64,000 bases of DNA from an uncultured Eubacteriales bacterium (GTDB lineage: Bacteria > Bacillota > Clostridia > Lachnospirales > Lachnospiraceae), in assembly GCA_900314885.1 (NCBI GenBank), contig OMWY01000010.1, positions 1-64,000 of the forward strand. Reading direction: 5' to 3'. A model generated the notes under the pieces. It was not told the origin of the DNA. It made no database searches and worked only from the letters and a program-made list of their open reading frames with translations. Below are positions 17,390-26,920 of the stretch, piece by piece. Position 1 is the first letter of the stretch, and every line of letters starts with the position of its first letter. The translations under genes were made by a program, and so were the position numbers.

Positions 17390-18713
17390 ATATACGCAGT
17401 TTTTTATAGTAAATGAGCATTGCGGTCGTACTTAAAGTCCATGTTATCGGATAAATGATATAGGTAAGCCATATTGATGGATATATCTGACTCATTATGG
17501 CTAGAAAAGCAATCCTTACAGCGCACCAGCATATCAGCATTATAAGCATAGGCGCAAGCGGATGGCCCAGTCCTCTTAGCACCGCAGCCATCACATGCGA
17601 AAAGGACACCAGGAAGTAAAACGGTGTGCACACCCACGCTCTCCACACTCCGTATTTAATTACATCAGGATGCGGGTCGAAGGCAGCCATTAGCGGGTTC
17701 GCGAATGCGAGAATCAGAAGACCGATAATTTCAGCTATGACTATACAGCTGATTACTCCAAACTTTATTCCCTGCTTAGTGCGCTCTCTCTGCTTCGCCC
17801 CTTCATTTTGGCCTACAAATGTGGTTAGCGCAAGTGAAAAGCTGGTTACAGGAAGGAAAGCGAAGCCCTCTATCTTAAGGTAAGAGCCGATTCCTGCCAT
17901 GGCGGCGTCACCAAACATATTTATATAAGACTGAATGACCACATTAGATATAGCAATTATAGAGTTCTGGAGCCCCGAAGGAAGTCCCATAATGAGAATC
18001 TGTCCCACAACGTTTCCACGAAAGCCAATTTTTGTGAGCTTAAGCCTGTAATCTTCCTTCACCCGCATAAGTCTTATCATGGCTAGTATCGCGGAAAGTA
18101 TCTGAGCAATTACCGTTGCCAAGGCCGCGCTGCCGACACCCTGATGGAATACGACAATGAACAACAGGTCGAGCGCGATATTTACTATTGATGAGAAAAC
18201 AAGATAATAAAGCGGATGCCTGCTGTCTCCGGCTGCCTGTAAAATACCAACGAAAGTGTTGTACATAACGAAGCCGATAGACCCCGCAAAGTATATCCGG
18301 TAATAGGATAAAGCGTATGGCACTACCGAATCCGGGGTCTGCATCCATTTGAGTACAGCCGGCATCATATTTACACCGACAACCGTCATAATGACAGAAA
18401 AAAGCAGGCCGACAGCGACTGTGGTATGCACCGAATTTTCGATATTCTTCTTATCTTTTGCCCCTATATATCTCGCAATAACAACACTTGCGCCAAGTGA
18501 CACGCCATTAAAGAATCCTATGCAGAGGAATACGAGGTTTCCGTAACTTGACACAGCAGCCAGTGCGTCAGTATTTAAAAAACGCCCTACAATAAGCGAA
18601 TCTACGGTATTGTAGAGCTGCTGAAATAAATTTCCGATAAATACAGGCACAGCGAACATGATAATCTTACTGTTCACTGAACCTGTAGTCATATCTTCTT
18701 TTGAGTCAATCAT
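17388..18713 (-). CDS. MATE-family multidrug/cation efflux transporter
   Basis: About 441 residues with twelve predicted membrane segments in two homologous halves. N-terminal signature KIIMFAVPVFIGNLFQQLYN and TVDSLIVGRFLN, then FLCIGFFNGVSLGASVVIARYIG, are typical of the MATE (NorM/DinF) family, which exports drugs or metabolites by Na+ or H+ antiport. The start is set at ATG 18713, one base after the TGA of the formate/nitrite transporter gene; 18 open codons upstream overlap that gene and are not favoured. The cargo is unknown. Confidence 0.9.
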   Translation of the reverse strand: MIDSKEDMTTGSVNSKIIMFAVPVFIGNLFQQLYNTVDSLIVGRFLNTDALAAVSSYGNLVFLCIGFFNGVSLGASVVIARYIGAKDKKNIENSVHTTVAVGLLFSVIMTVVGVNMMPAVLKWMQTPDSVVPYALSYYRIYFAGSIGFVMYNTFVGILQAAGDSRHPLYYLVFSSIVNIALDLLFIVVFHQGVGSAALATVIAQILSAILAMIRLMRVKEDYRLKLTKIGFRGNVVGQILIMGLPSGLQNSIIAISNVVIQSYINMFGDAAMAGIGSYLKIEGFAFLPVTSFSLALTTFVGQNEGAKQRERTKQGIKFGVISCIVIAEIIGLLILAFANPLMAAFDPHPDVIKYGVWRAWVCTPFYFLVSFSHVMAAVLRGLGHPLAPMLIMLICWCAVRIAFLAIMSQIYPSIWLTYIIYPITWTLSTTAMLIYYKKLRI

Positions 18714-18714
18714 A

Positions 18715-19476
18715 TCAATTATTCTTCTGGGCGGCAAAATACGGAAGAGCCACAAAGCAGATTCCACCGATCATATTGCCTAATGTCACTGTCAGAAGGT
18801 TATAGAAATATCCTCCTACAGTAACCTCAACGCCGTAAGGATCAAGTAACGATACAGAAAGCTGGGTCATATTCGCTACGCTATGCTCGAAACCGCATAT
18901 TACAAAAGCAAAGAGGCACCAGAATACCATGATGAGCTTTGCCGCGTCGGACTTTGTCCTGAAGCCAATCCAGACAGCGAGACATACAAGAACATTACAG
19001 AGGATACCTCTTATAATAAGCGCCCCGAAGGGTATGATCATCTTAGCCAAGGCGCCTTTTGCTAAAAATGTACCTGTAGCCTCATTACAAAGCCCTGAAA
19101 AGTGGAAAAGTATCGCTAAAAGCCAGGCTCCGGCGAGATTTCCAAGCCAGCATACAAGCCATAATTTAACAGCGTCACCTACTGTCACCTTCTTCTTAAG
19201 AATGCCTTCCATCATTACCATGTTATTGCCGGTAAAAAGCTCGGCTCCTGCCATAACAACGAGGCTCAGGGCAACAGTAAAGGCAAATCCCATAATGATC
19301 TTCGTATATGGGGCGCCATTAAGAAGCCCTCCTATTGTGTTTGTAAGAAGAACACCAAATCCTATAAACATACCCGCAAGCATCGACATGAGGAAAAAAC
19401 CAAGGGGATTCTTCTTTAAAAATGTGCTTTTCGCTAATGCCGCATTCGCGGCAGCATCTACTTCTGATCCGTACAT
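18715..19476 (-). CDS. Formate/nitrite transporter (FNT) family channel
   Basis: A 253-residue membrane protein with six hydrophobic segments and the re-entrant pattern of FocA/NirC. The family motif AGAELFTGNN and the conserved central His in ICGFEHSVANM are present. FNT channels move formate, nitrite or hydrosulfide as pentamers. In a fermenting anaerobe formate is a likely cargo, though NirC- or HSC-like roles are possible. It is co-transcribed with the MATE gene downstream, with no functional link evident. Confidence 0.9.
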   Translation of the reverse strand: MYGSEVDAAANAALAKSTFLKKNPLGFFLMSMLAGMFIGFGVLLTNTIGGLLNGAPYTKIIMGFAFTVALSLVVMAGAELFTGNNMVMMEGILKKKVTVGDAVKLWLVCWLGNLAGAWLLAILFHFSGLCNEATGTFLAKGALAKMIIPFGALIIRGILCNVLVCLAVWIGFRTKSDAAKLIMVFWCLFAFVICGFEHSVANMTQLSVSLLDPYGVEVTVGGYFYNLLTVTLGNMIGGICFVALPYFAAQKNN

Positions 19477-19541
19477 ACTTTATCTCCTGAATAAAAATTA
19501 TTAAAGGCCACTATATATAATACTCCCGGTCAGAAGATGTG

Positions 19542-21923
19542 TCAAGGAGTATATTCGGGATGAATCAAAATTATCCTCCCATCCTTCACCTTCAGAGTTA
19601 CGTACCCACCCTTATCAGTTCTCGCTATAGCCGTTTTTTGAGAGTATAGTCGCTCCATAGTCTCCTCATGCGGATGGCCGTAACGGTTGTTGAGGCCGCA
19701 TGAAATCATGGTTAATTTCGGACTTACGGCAGATAGGAATTCATCACCGGAACTGTACTTGCTTCCGTGATGGCCACATTTAAGAATATCAACATCAAGT
19801 AATGAAGCGTATTCCGGATGAGACAATAAATTATCCTCGGCAATCGTACTTGCGTCACCTGTAAAGAGCATTGAGAAATTCTTCGCGTCAAGCCTCATGA
19901 TTATAGAAGCATCATTAGCGTCATCCACAACAGTATCAGAATATGGATAAATGGCTGTAAAGCGCAGGCTTCCATCGTTCACCTTCCATCCTGCCTTAAG
20001 GAAATTAACAGGTATTTTCTTATTCACACAGAGAGTCATAAGCTCGACAAGCTCTTCGCTATACATACTGTCACCCTCATCGGCGGACCCATTTACGACT
20101 TTAATTGCCTCTTCCTTATAAACGGATGAAATAAAGACAGTCCTAACTTTTATTTCGTTGCCGTTTAGAAGCTCGAGAATCCCATTGATGTGGTCCTTGT
20201 CCATATGAGAAATAAACACTGCGCTCACCGTATCTATCCCCCTGTATTCCAGATACGGTACCAGAATTTTCGTCCCTATATTCTTTTTCGAGGTGCTTCC
20301 CGAATCGGATATATAGGTATTCTTTTTATCTTCAATAATAAACGAATCTCCCTGTCCCACGTCAAGCATTGTAACCCTGAAATCCCGTACCCTCACCGAA
20401 AGCACAAAAAGCGCAATACAGAAAGCAACCGGATATACAGCCCTTTTAAAGCTTGCGAGCCTCTTATATGGTGCTTTACTCTTTTCGCCATGACAGATTT
20501 TATATAAGAAATTAAGAGTGTCGCTACGCCTGTTTGACCTCAGAATATAGAAGAAAAGAACCACTATAAAGTAGTAAACTCCAACCTGAATTGCTGCCGG
20601 TTTACCTAAGATTATCCTGTTGTGAGGTATCATAGCTCCGATTTTGCAAAGCCACGTATAGAACACAAGAATTGCCTTAGAGCTCCCTAAGAAGAACGTA
20701 CCGAGATCTATCGAAAGCAGAGATACCACGCCACCGACAAGTCCTGTAATTACTAATATTGACATCAGTGGAATGACTATTATATTTAATAGAAAGCCCG
20801 ACAATATAAAGTAATAATATGTATTCAATAAGACCGGCGCTGTTACGATAAATACGCTTATTGATGCAAGAAGCGATTCAAATACCGCGTGAAGAATTTC
20901 GATAAAAAATCCCTTTATTCTCTCTTCTCTTGTCAGGTAGTGGGGCTTAATTATTCTTACTTCTATTTTACCTGTAATCAGATATTTCACCTCAGGATAA
21001 ATGTAATAAATCCCTATTACCGCTAAGAATGATAACTGAAATCCGGTCTGATATAGCATCAATGGATTCTGGGTTAATATCAGTACCGCCGAAAGTGACA
21101 AGGCGCTCGGAAGGTCATAGGACCGGCCGAAAAGCCCCGCGGCGAAGCAGACAATCATCATCATTACAGCCCTGCTGGTTGAAACAGAAAACCCGGTAAG
21201 GGCTCCGTAGAGAAATAAAAATAATATCGCGCATATATTTGTCATCTTAAAGGAGCACTTTAATCTCTTCAGAAGCTCATAGATCGCGACCCCAATTAGC
21301 GATACATGTAAGCCCGATATAGCTAAAAGATGTGATATCGAATTATCCCTGTATAGATTTTTTATCTCATCAGATAGTCCCGACTTGTCTCCCATTACCA
21401 TGGCAGACAGGGTTCCGGAATCGGGATCTCCCAGAATAAGCTTATAATTGGCGATTATTTTACTTCTGATTTCATATAAATGATGAGGTATAAAATATCT
21501 CAGGCTATGCCAGGCAGATTCAGGCAAGACAGAAATATTTTCAGCCTTAAATGACCCGGAATACTGCTCATTTCTATAATAGGTTCTCGAGTCAAACTGA
21601 CCGGGATTTGTTACCCTGTCAAAATCCTCCAAGACTCCTTTGGCACTGATAATAGTCCCGACCGAAATATTATTTGATAAATATGACTCATCAGAAATAT
21701 CGATAAATATATTATTCAGATTATTGATTGAAGGCCTTATTACCTTCACAGAGAGGCGGTAAGTATTTCCGCCTCCGTAAGAATTTTCGAATGACCGGAT
21801 GGAAGTAACCGTACCGATAAAATTGGCGTTAATTCCACCCGGTGGCGGCGTATATGGATAGAAAAATCCTAATTTAGTACTTATAAGAATTAATATTACT
21901 AGACTTATACTAATTACCGCCAT
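19542..21923 (-). CDS. comEC: ComEC/Rec2 DNA internalisation channel
   Basis: About 793 residues. N-terminal DUF4131-type region after a first membrane segment (SISLVILILISTKLGFF), a central Competence domain with multiple membrane helices starting at LLAISGLHVSLIGVAIYELL, and a C-terminal metallo-beta-lactamase domain (MLDVGQGDSFII, SHMDKDHINGILELL, KCGHHGSKYSS). It moves single-stranded DNA across the membrane in competence. I use ATG 21923, overlapping the lipoprotein gene by 14 bases; an in-frame TTG at 21992 would add 23 residues but has no ribosome site. It is last in a comEA-linked operon. Confidence 0.9.
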   Translation of the reverse strand: MAVISISLVILILISTKLGFFYPYTPPPGGINANFIGTVTSIRSFENSYGGGNTYRLSVKVIRPSINNLNNIFIDISDESYLSNNISVGTIISAKGVLEDFDRVTNPGQFDSRTYYRNEQYSGSFKAENISVLPESAWHSLRYFIPHHLYEIRSKIIANYKLILGDPDSGTLSAMVMGDKSGLSDEIKNLYRDNSISHLLAISGLHVSLIGVAIYELLKRLKCSFKMTNICAILFLFLYGALTGFSVSTSRAVMMMIVCFAAGLFGRSYDLPSALSLSAVLILTQNPLMLYQTGFQLSFLAVIGIYYIYPEVKYLITGKIEVRIIKPHYLTREERIKGFFIEILHAVFESLLASISVFIVTAPVLLNTYYYFILSGFLLNIIVIPLMSILVITGLVGGVVSLLSIDLGTFFLGSSKAILVFYTWLCKIGAMIPHNRIILGKPAAIQVGVYYFIVVLFFYILRSNRRSDTLNFLYKICHGEKSKAPYKRLASFKRAVYPVAFCIALFVLSVRVRDFRVTMLDVGQGDSFIIEDKKNTYISDSGSTSKKNIGTKILVPYLEYRGIDTVSAVFISHMDKDHINGILELLNGNEIKVRTVFISSVYKEEAIKVVNGSADEGDSMYSEELVELMTLCVNKKIPVNFLKAGWKVNDGSLRFTAIYPYSDTVVDDANDASIIMRLDAKNFSMLFTGDASTIAEDNLLSHPEYASLLDVDILKCGHHGSKYSSGDEFLSAVSPKLTMISCGLNNRYGHPHEETMERLYSQKTAIARTDKGGYVTLKVKDGRIILIHPEYTP

Positions 21924-22902
21924 TTTTCGCGGTGTCTGTCTTAACAATTTCAAGATTCCTTTCAAGTGGTGATGAAAGCGGTACTTTTTCAAGGTATTTG
22001 TCTACCGTCTCTCCTTCAACGGTTATCTGAACCTTCTGAACCTCTTTTATTTCCACAAGTGAATTTACAATGGAATATACAGTCACAGCCGGAGAGACAT
22101 TTTCCATCGGAGTCAGAAAATCCTTCGATAAATCGACGTGGCAGATGCCATCCTTAAGACTTACTTTTCTTATAAATGTTCCCGAAGGAATAACAGGATT
22201 CAGATAATCCGAATCAAGCGGCCCGTCTATGAGCTGGCTTACCACAAGCTGTTCCAGGGAAATAGTGCCGTCAAACTCAACATTATGGCGAGCCTCAAAA
22301 AGCTCCTCACCCTTAGTATCAGTATAGTAAAGAGATACCTGCACATTCTGATAATAGGTTGTCTCACCACCTGTATTATCAATAAATGTGTCGCTGCTCA
22401 TTCTGCCTATAGGATTGGTCCCATCTATAATTAAGCTTGAACCATCCACATTAAAGGATACATAATCAATATCAGGAACTTCACAGATGGTTTTTACAAT
22501 GCCTGCGCGACGTAATACCTCACTCACACCCGTTACATCATAATAATCGGAAGTAAAATCAATAACCGCCTCATTTTCATTAATAGTAATGGAGCGAACC
22601 ATACTGAAATTCCGTATACATTTCTGCATGCTTACATCCTTAGGCGTTCCGGCTAACTTCTCCGTAAGCTCTCTCACAATACCATATGTGCTTGTGTTAG
22701 AAGGTGTATAGGATTCCGTAGCAAGGCCCGTCTCATCGCTGTTTACATAATAGATTTCATATATGCCATCCGCGACGGAGCTCTCAACGGAATCTTCAAA
22801 CGAGTCCGAATTTTTCGAAGAGTCCTTATTGCCGCATGAACTAAAGGCAAAACACAATAAAAGCAGGGCATTAATTATCAGTATCTTCTTTTTCATGAAC
22901 AT
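21910..22902 (-). CDS. GerMN-domain lipoprotein
   Basis: A 330-residue exported lipoprotein. The signal peptide MFMKKKILIINALLLLCFAF ends in the lipobox FSSC with Cys23, followed by a Ser/Asp-rich linker. Two tandem GerMN-like domains follow; in each, a signature such as EAVIDFTSDYYDVTG or ICHVDLSKDFLT can be seen. GerM-type proteins occur in spore and cell-envelope contexts; function here is unknown. It overlaps the kinase gene by 32 bases and comEC by 14, so all are translated in one chain; AAAGGCGG lies before the start. Linkage to a sensor kinase suggests an envelope-signalling accessory. Confidence 0.82.
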   Translation of the reverse strand: MFMKKKILIINALLLLCFAFSSCGNKDSSKNSDSFEDSVESSVADGIYEIYYVNSDETGLATESYTPSNTSTYGIVRELTEKLAGTPKDVSMQKCIRNFSMVRSITINENEAVIDFTSDYYDVTGVSEVLRRAGIVKTICEVPDIDYVSFNVDGSSLIIDGTNPIGRMSSDTFIDNTGGETTYYQNVQVSLYYTDTKGEELFEARHNVEFDGTISLEQLVVSQLIDGPLDSDYLNPVIPSGTFIRKVSLKDGICHVDLSKDFLTPMENVSPAVTVYSIVNSLVEIKEVQKVQITVEGETVDKYLEKVPLSSPLERNLEIVKTDTAKNGGN

Positions 22903-24364
22903 GCAAAATGCCGCCTTTCTTAGTTTTGCTCTTCTCAGGCACGATATATGACAGAGGAATTCTTACCGTAAATGTGGTGCCCTCATTTTCACGGCTGTAG
23001 ACCTTTATCTCACCATGATGAAGCACAATAATGTTCTTGGTAATCGAAAGTCCGAGGCCGGTTCCCCCTGTTCCGCGGCTCCTCGCCTTATCCACGCGGT
23101 AGAACCTCTCAAATATTCTGTCCTCGCTGTCCTTTGGAATTCCGATACCGGAATCCGATACCTTCACAAAGAAATATCTGTGGTCGGCGTTAAGGCTCAC
23201 ACGAACAAACCCGTCAGGCCTGTTATACTTGATAGCGTTCTCTATAAGGTTCATAAGGGCAAGCGAAAGCTTAACCTCATCAACCTCAGCCGTGACAGGT
23301 CTGAAGCTCTCAAAGAATAAATCGATGTCGTTTTTGTCAGCGAGTGGCTTAAGGCGCTTAAGAAGACCATTTATCATCTCATTCATATCGGTGGGAGCAA
23401 CATTTAAAACCGCGTTCTTCCTGTCAAGCTTAACGAGTTCAAGAAGGTCGTTGATAATCTTATTTTCACGTTCTATCTCGGCATCGATATCAGTCATAAA
23501 ATCCTTGTACATATCGAGGGTGGCGTCAGGATTACTGATAAGTGAATCAGCCAAGACCTTCATCGAGGTCATAGGAGTTTTAAGCTCGTGAGAAACATTT
23601 GATACAAACTCTTCCCTGCTGCCCTCCATCTTCCTGACACGGCCAAGCATCCTGTTAAAGCTTGCGGCTATTCCTCTGAGCTCCGAATATCCCTTAACCG
23701 GAATGGAGCTGTCACTGCTCCCGTCATTTACCTGATCAATCTCGACAGAAAGCTTACTTAGAGGCTTAGAAATGCTGGCGGAATGAATCACCGCAAAAAT
23801 GACTATAAAGACAACCACAACCAGTGAAATCATGAAAATGGAATACTGAAGGTCCTCATATGTCGCGTGAATATCGGCAAGAGAAAATGACAGAACCATA
23901 GTTCCGAGAACCCTTTCGTCTGCCGAATCCTTTACCGGAACAGTGAGCTCTATATAGTTTCTGTCAGTATTTCTGTAGGTCGTGTCAAGACCGTAGAAGC
24001 TCTTAATAGCTTCTGATGATATAAGGGTTTTCCCGTCTTCAAGTCCGAATGTATCATAAATGATGTGGAGATTCGCGTCGGTTATTACTACACGGCCATT
24101 GTAGAGATTGGCAAAATTAAGAATCTCATCCTTCAGACCTGAGACTGTGTCATCATTTACGCCACCAAGGGAAACAAAAATTTCGGCAAGAGAACCGCTA
24201 TGATCTCTCAGGGTATTAAGGCGTTCATCCATAGCGCTTCTGTCATAGGATGAAAGGATAAGCGAAGAAAAAAGCAGAACAGGAATAACTCCTGCCAGAG
24301 TAACTGACAGGAATCCCCTGAAACGAAGACTTCTGAAAAAATTCCTTATTTTATCAAGCTTCAA
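22871..24364 (-). CDS. Membrane sensor histidine kinase
   Basis: A 497-residue kinase with TM1 near residue 20, an extracellular sensor of about 130 residues, TM2 near 175-195 (IFMISLVVVVFIVIFAVIHS), HAMP, then HisKA with the phospho-accepting His in FVSNVSHELKTPMTSMK. ATP-binding boxes are N (LMNLIENAIKYNR), G1 (VSDSGIGIP), F (IFERFYRVDKARSR) and G2 (GTGLGLSI). The set resembles WalK/PhoR-type kinases. It overlaps the response-regulator gene by 11 bases. The signal is unknown; an envelope or nutrient cue is the reasonable guess. Confidence 0.93.
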   Translation of the reverse strand: MKLDKIRNFFRSLRFRGFLSVTLAGVIPVLLFSSLILSSYDRSAMDERLNTLRDHSGSLAEIFVSLGGVNDDTVSGLKDEILNFANLYNGRVVITDANLHIIYDTFGLEDGKTLISSEAIKSFYGLDTTYRNTDRNYIELTVPVKDSADERVLGTMVLSFSLADIHATYEDLQYSIFMISLVVVVFIVIFAVIHSASISKPLSKLSVEIDQVNDGSSDSSIPVKGYSELRGIAASFNRMLGRVRKMEGSREEFVSNVSHELKTPMTSMKVLADSLISNPDATLDMYKDFMTDIDAEIERENKIINDLLELVKLDRKNAVLNVAPTDMNEMINGLLKRLKPLADKNDIDLFFESFRPVTAEVDEVKLSLALMNLIENAIKYNRPDGFVRVSLNADHRYFFVKVSDSGIGIPKDSEDRIFERFYRVDKARSRGTGGTGLGLSITKNIIVLHHGEIKVYSRENEGTTFTVRIPLSYIVPEKSKTKKGGILHVHEKEDTDN

Positions 24365-25043
24365 AATAATAACCTACACCCCACTTCGTGTGGATATACT
24401 TAGGGTCGCCCGGATTTTCCTCTATCTTCTCGCGTAAACGTCTTATATGCACATCTACGGTACGAACATCACCCGGGTAGTCAAATCCCCATATTGTAGA
24501 AAGGAGCTTCTCGCGAGAGTAGACCTTGTTAGAATTCTTCGACAGAAGTTCAAGTACATCAAACTCCTTGGCGGTAAGGTTTATCTCCCTGTCCTTAATA
24601 TATACTCTTCTGCCCTCGTAATCTATACGCATGTCACCATAGGTAACGGAAGAATCATCCTTCTTCTCTTCGCCATGGCCTCTGCCTCGCCTGAGAATTG
24701 CCTTAATACGGGCCTTTACCTCAAGGATATTAAAGGGCTTCGTAACATAATCATCCGCTCCGTACTCAAGGCCAAGAATCTTATCCATATCCTCGCCCTT
24801 AGCGGTAAGCATAATAATAGGCACATCAGAGAATTCTCTTATCCGCTGGCATACCTCAAAACCATCTATCTTAGGAAGCATGACATCAAGCAGAATGATG
24901 TCATACTTATTGCTTTTAGCCTTATTAAGAGCCTCCTCGCCGTCATAAGCGGCGTCAACATCCATATCGTCCTGGATGAGGCTGTATTTTATACCCTTAA
25001 CTATTAACTGCTCATCATCCACGACCAGAACCTTCTTTGCCAT
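24354..25043 (-). CDS. OmpR/PhoB-family response regulator
   Basis: About 229 residues. The receiver has the acidic pocket VVDDE, the phospho-accepting Asp in ILLDVMLPKIDGF, Thr in IIMLTAK and Lys in YVTKPF. The C-terminal winged helix is complete (NLTAKEFDVLELLSKN, VDVHIRRLREKIEENP, YIHTKWGVGYYFEA). Start taken at MAKKVL (AGAGGG just upstream); an ATG four codons earlier is possible. It partners the overlapping kinase gene and lies between comEA and comEC. Confidence 0.93.
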   Translation of the reverse strand: MAKKVLVVDDEQLIVKGIKYSLIQDDMDVDAAYDGEEALNKAKSNKYDIILLDVMLPKIDGFEVCQRIREFSDVPIIMLTAKGEDMDKILGLEYGADDYVTKPFNILEVKARIKAILRRGRGHGEEKKDDSSVTYGDMRIDYEGRRVYIKDREINLTAKEFDVLELLSKNSNKVYSREKLLSTIWGFDYPGDVRTVDVHIRRLREKIEENPGDPKYIHTKWGVGYYFEA

Positions 25044-25075
25044 AGTCCCTCTCATCAGGGCTTATCGCCCTTATA

Positions 25076-25792
25076 TTATACAGTTATCTTATCTTTTATC
25101 TTATTAAATAAGCCTTCCTTGATTCCCTTTATGTTCATGATGTCTTCTATCTTCTTGAATCCACCGTTGGAATTTCTATAGTCTATGATAAGATTTGCCT
25201 TCGATGGCCCTACGCCGGAAATCGTCTGCAGCTCCTCGCTGCTCGCCGTATTAATATTGACGAGCCCCGTACCGGCGCTTGCGCTTCCGTTCCCGGAAAT
25301 TTGGGCAGTTCCTTCATTCAGAGACAAGCTACCGTTCTCTGTACCGGAATTACCGGTAACGCCGCTCTCTCCTTTTTCAGGAACATAAATCTCAAGTCCG
25401 TCTGTTACAGGAGCAGCCAGGTTAACAAGCTTCGTGTCAGCGTTTTTGCGAAAACCACCGGCAAGCTTGACAGCCTTATCTACCCTGTCACCTTCAGAAA
25501 GCTCATATACTCCTTCAGACTTCACACATCCACAGACATAAACATAGATGGTTGAAGGTGAAGCAACAGATTCTAAGACTGTAATGGATGACGCAGAAGC
25601 AGGGCCGGTTTCAGAGCCTTCCTTAACATCAGCCTTAATTTCTGACCCGGAAGCAATTTCGATACCCTCTGCTGCTATCTCAGAGCCGCTTCCGATATAG
25701 GATATATCACCCTTCTTACGGCCTACAAGAAATACCAGACCCGCGATACCAATGAAGAGCAGGACCGCGATTTTCTTCACGTCCTTCTTCAT
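25076..25792 (-). CDS. comEA: ComEA-type competence protein, SLBB plus helix-hairpin-helix
   Basis: A 238-residue membrane-anchored protein. An N-terminal segment (IAVLLFIGIAGLVFLVG) anchors it. A Ser/Glu-rich linker follows, then an SLBB domain (YVYVCGCVKSEGVYELSEGD) and a C-terminal double helix-hairpin-helix: VNINTASSEELQTISGVGPS and FKKIEDIMNIKGIK. ComEA binds incoming double-stranded DNA and hands it to ComEC. Here it is first in the cluster, 32 bases before the response regulator, while comEC is four genes downstream. Confidence 0.9.
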   Translation of the reverse strand: MKKDVKKIAVLLFIGIAGLVFLVGRKKGDISYIGSGSEIAAEGIEIASGSEIKADVKEGSETGPASASSITVLESVASPSTIYVYVCGCVKSEGVYELSEGDRVDKAVKLAGGFRKNADTKLVNLAAPVTDGLEIYVPEKGESGVTGNSGTENGSLSLNEGTAQISGNGSASAGTGLVNINTASSEELQTISGVGPSKANLIIDYRNSNGGFKKIEDIMNIKGIKEGLFNKIKDKITV

Positions 25793-25971
25793 GATACCTC
25801 CTTACATAAAAATCAGGCAGAAAACACTCTCGTGATACTCCGCCTCAATGGAATCAGTGACCAAAAAATATACAAGAGAATCTTACATGAAGAAAATGAA
25901 AATTTCAAGCTTCAAAGCGAAGAATTATTGTATTTTTTTAGGTACAAGGCTTCGGCGCTTAAAAGAAACAA

Positions 25972-25993
25972 AACCCCGGCTCTCACCGGGGTT
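25972..25993 (-). terminator. Intrinsic terminator of the FliD-like gene
   Basis: AACCCCGG (25972-25979) pairs with CCGGGGTT (25986-25993) with a six-base loop, followed on the minus strand by the U-rich TTTTGTTTCTTTT. The remaining part of the gap 25793-26047 is AT-rich and probably carries the comEA promoter. Confidence 0.85.
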
Positions 25994-26047
25994 GTAACTT
26001 AATGTACTAAAAGGAGTCACATTATGACCACTCATCTTCTATTGATA

Positions 26048-26797
26048 TCAGCCAAACGAATTGAATAGCGTAGAATAATCTAATCCCGAATAGCTGCCAT
26101 AGCTGTTGTAGAGACTGTTTGTCTTCTTGCTAAGAGCGTTAGTGCTTAAGCTCTCAAGCTTATCAGCCGTATCAGCCACGCCTGACGCATAGCTCTTAAA
26201 TGTATTAAGATCATCAGCGCTTGCCTTAGCCAGAGTATCCTTATTCAAAGTAAGCTTATTATCACTGCCGACAGTAATACCTACAGATGAGAGCTGCTTT
26301 GCAGCCGCTCCTGTGCTACCGGTAAGAGCCATAGTCTTATGAAGGACAGATGAGTCATCTACCTTATCGGCGCTTGATATATAGCTGTTGTAAGCATTTA
26401 CGAAGCCCTCAACAGCACTTGCTGTCTCTGTCTTATCAGAAGTATCAAGACTGCTTACGGAGTTCGCTGCCTTCTTAAGTGAAGAAGCGGTGCTCTTGCT
26501 GTTGGTAATGTTCTTGGTACTTGTGGAATCGGAAGTGCTTGTTGTGCTGTCTGCCTCTTCCTTAGCCAACTCATATGCAGTCTTACTGCTGTTCGCGTTC
26601 TGGGTCTGAGCAGTCTTCGCTGCGCTCTTGCCTGCCTCGGTCTTATTGTAGTAAGACCTCATGAGCTTGCCATAGGCGCCACTCTTGATGAGGTTATAGT
26701 CACTTAACGAAGAGGAAAGACCGCTTGTCTTTGAAGAGCTGTTATTAAACAGGAATGAATAATTGTTTCCTGATCCAATACTAAATACTGATGACAT
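26048..26797 (-). CDS. Ser/Thr-rich FliD-like (flagellar cap-like) protein
   Basis: A 249-residue protein with no signal peptide, rich in Ser, Thr, Asn and Ala, without Cys. Residues from about 130 on follow the FliD C-terminal plan: AVEGFVNAYNSYIS, a stretch of tests (SVLHKTMAL), LSSVGITVGSDNKLTLNKDTL, then FKSYASGVADTADKLES. The first 120 residues are low complexity and do not match FliD. The helical pattern and lack of Cys fit export by the flagellar type III route, but no flagellar genes are nearby. A conserved stand-alone Lachnospiraceae family is my best guess; AAGGAGATCTATT precedes ATG. Confidence 0.6.
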   Translation of the reverse strand: MSSVFSIGSGNNYSFLFNNSSSKTSGLSSSLSDYNLIKSGAYGKLMRSYYNKTEAGKSAAKTAQTQNANSSKTAYELAKEEADSTTSTSDSTSTKNITNSKSTASSLKKAANSVSSLDTSDKTETASAVEGFVNAYNSYISSADKVDDSSVLHKTMALTGSTGAAAKQLSSVGITVGSDNKLTLNKDTLAKASADDLNTFKSYASGVADTADKLESLSTNALSKKTNSLYNSYGSYSGLDYSTLFNSFG

Positions 26798-26920
26798 AAT
26801 AGATCTCCTTCCGTGATGGTCATTTTATATCTATACTTTATCACATCATCCTTGATTTGTCTATACCTTCAACCTCTATATCGACACATTTAAAAAAATT
26901 TTAACCTTTACAAAACAAGA

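Noticed and set aside
19542..21992. comEC start at TTG 21992
   Set aside because: No ribosome site and an 83-base overlap with the lipoprotein gene; ATG 21923 gives a natural short overlap.
26048..26797. FliD-like gene as another internally deleted pseudogene
   Set aside because: One continuous frame with good SD and terminator; the N-terminal part is low complexity but looks like a coherent protein.
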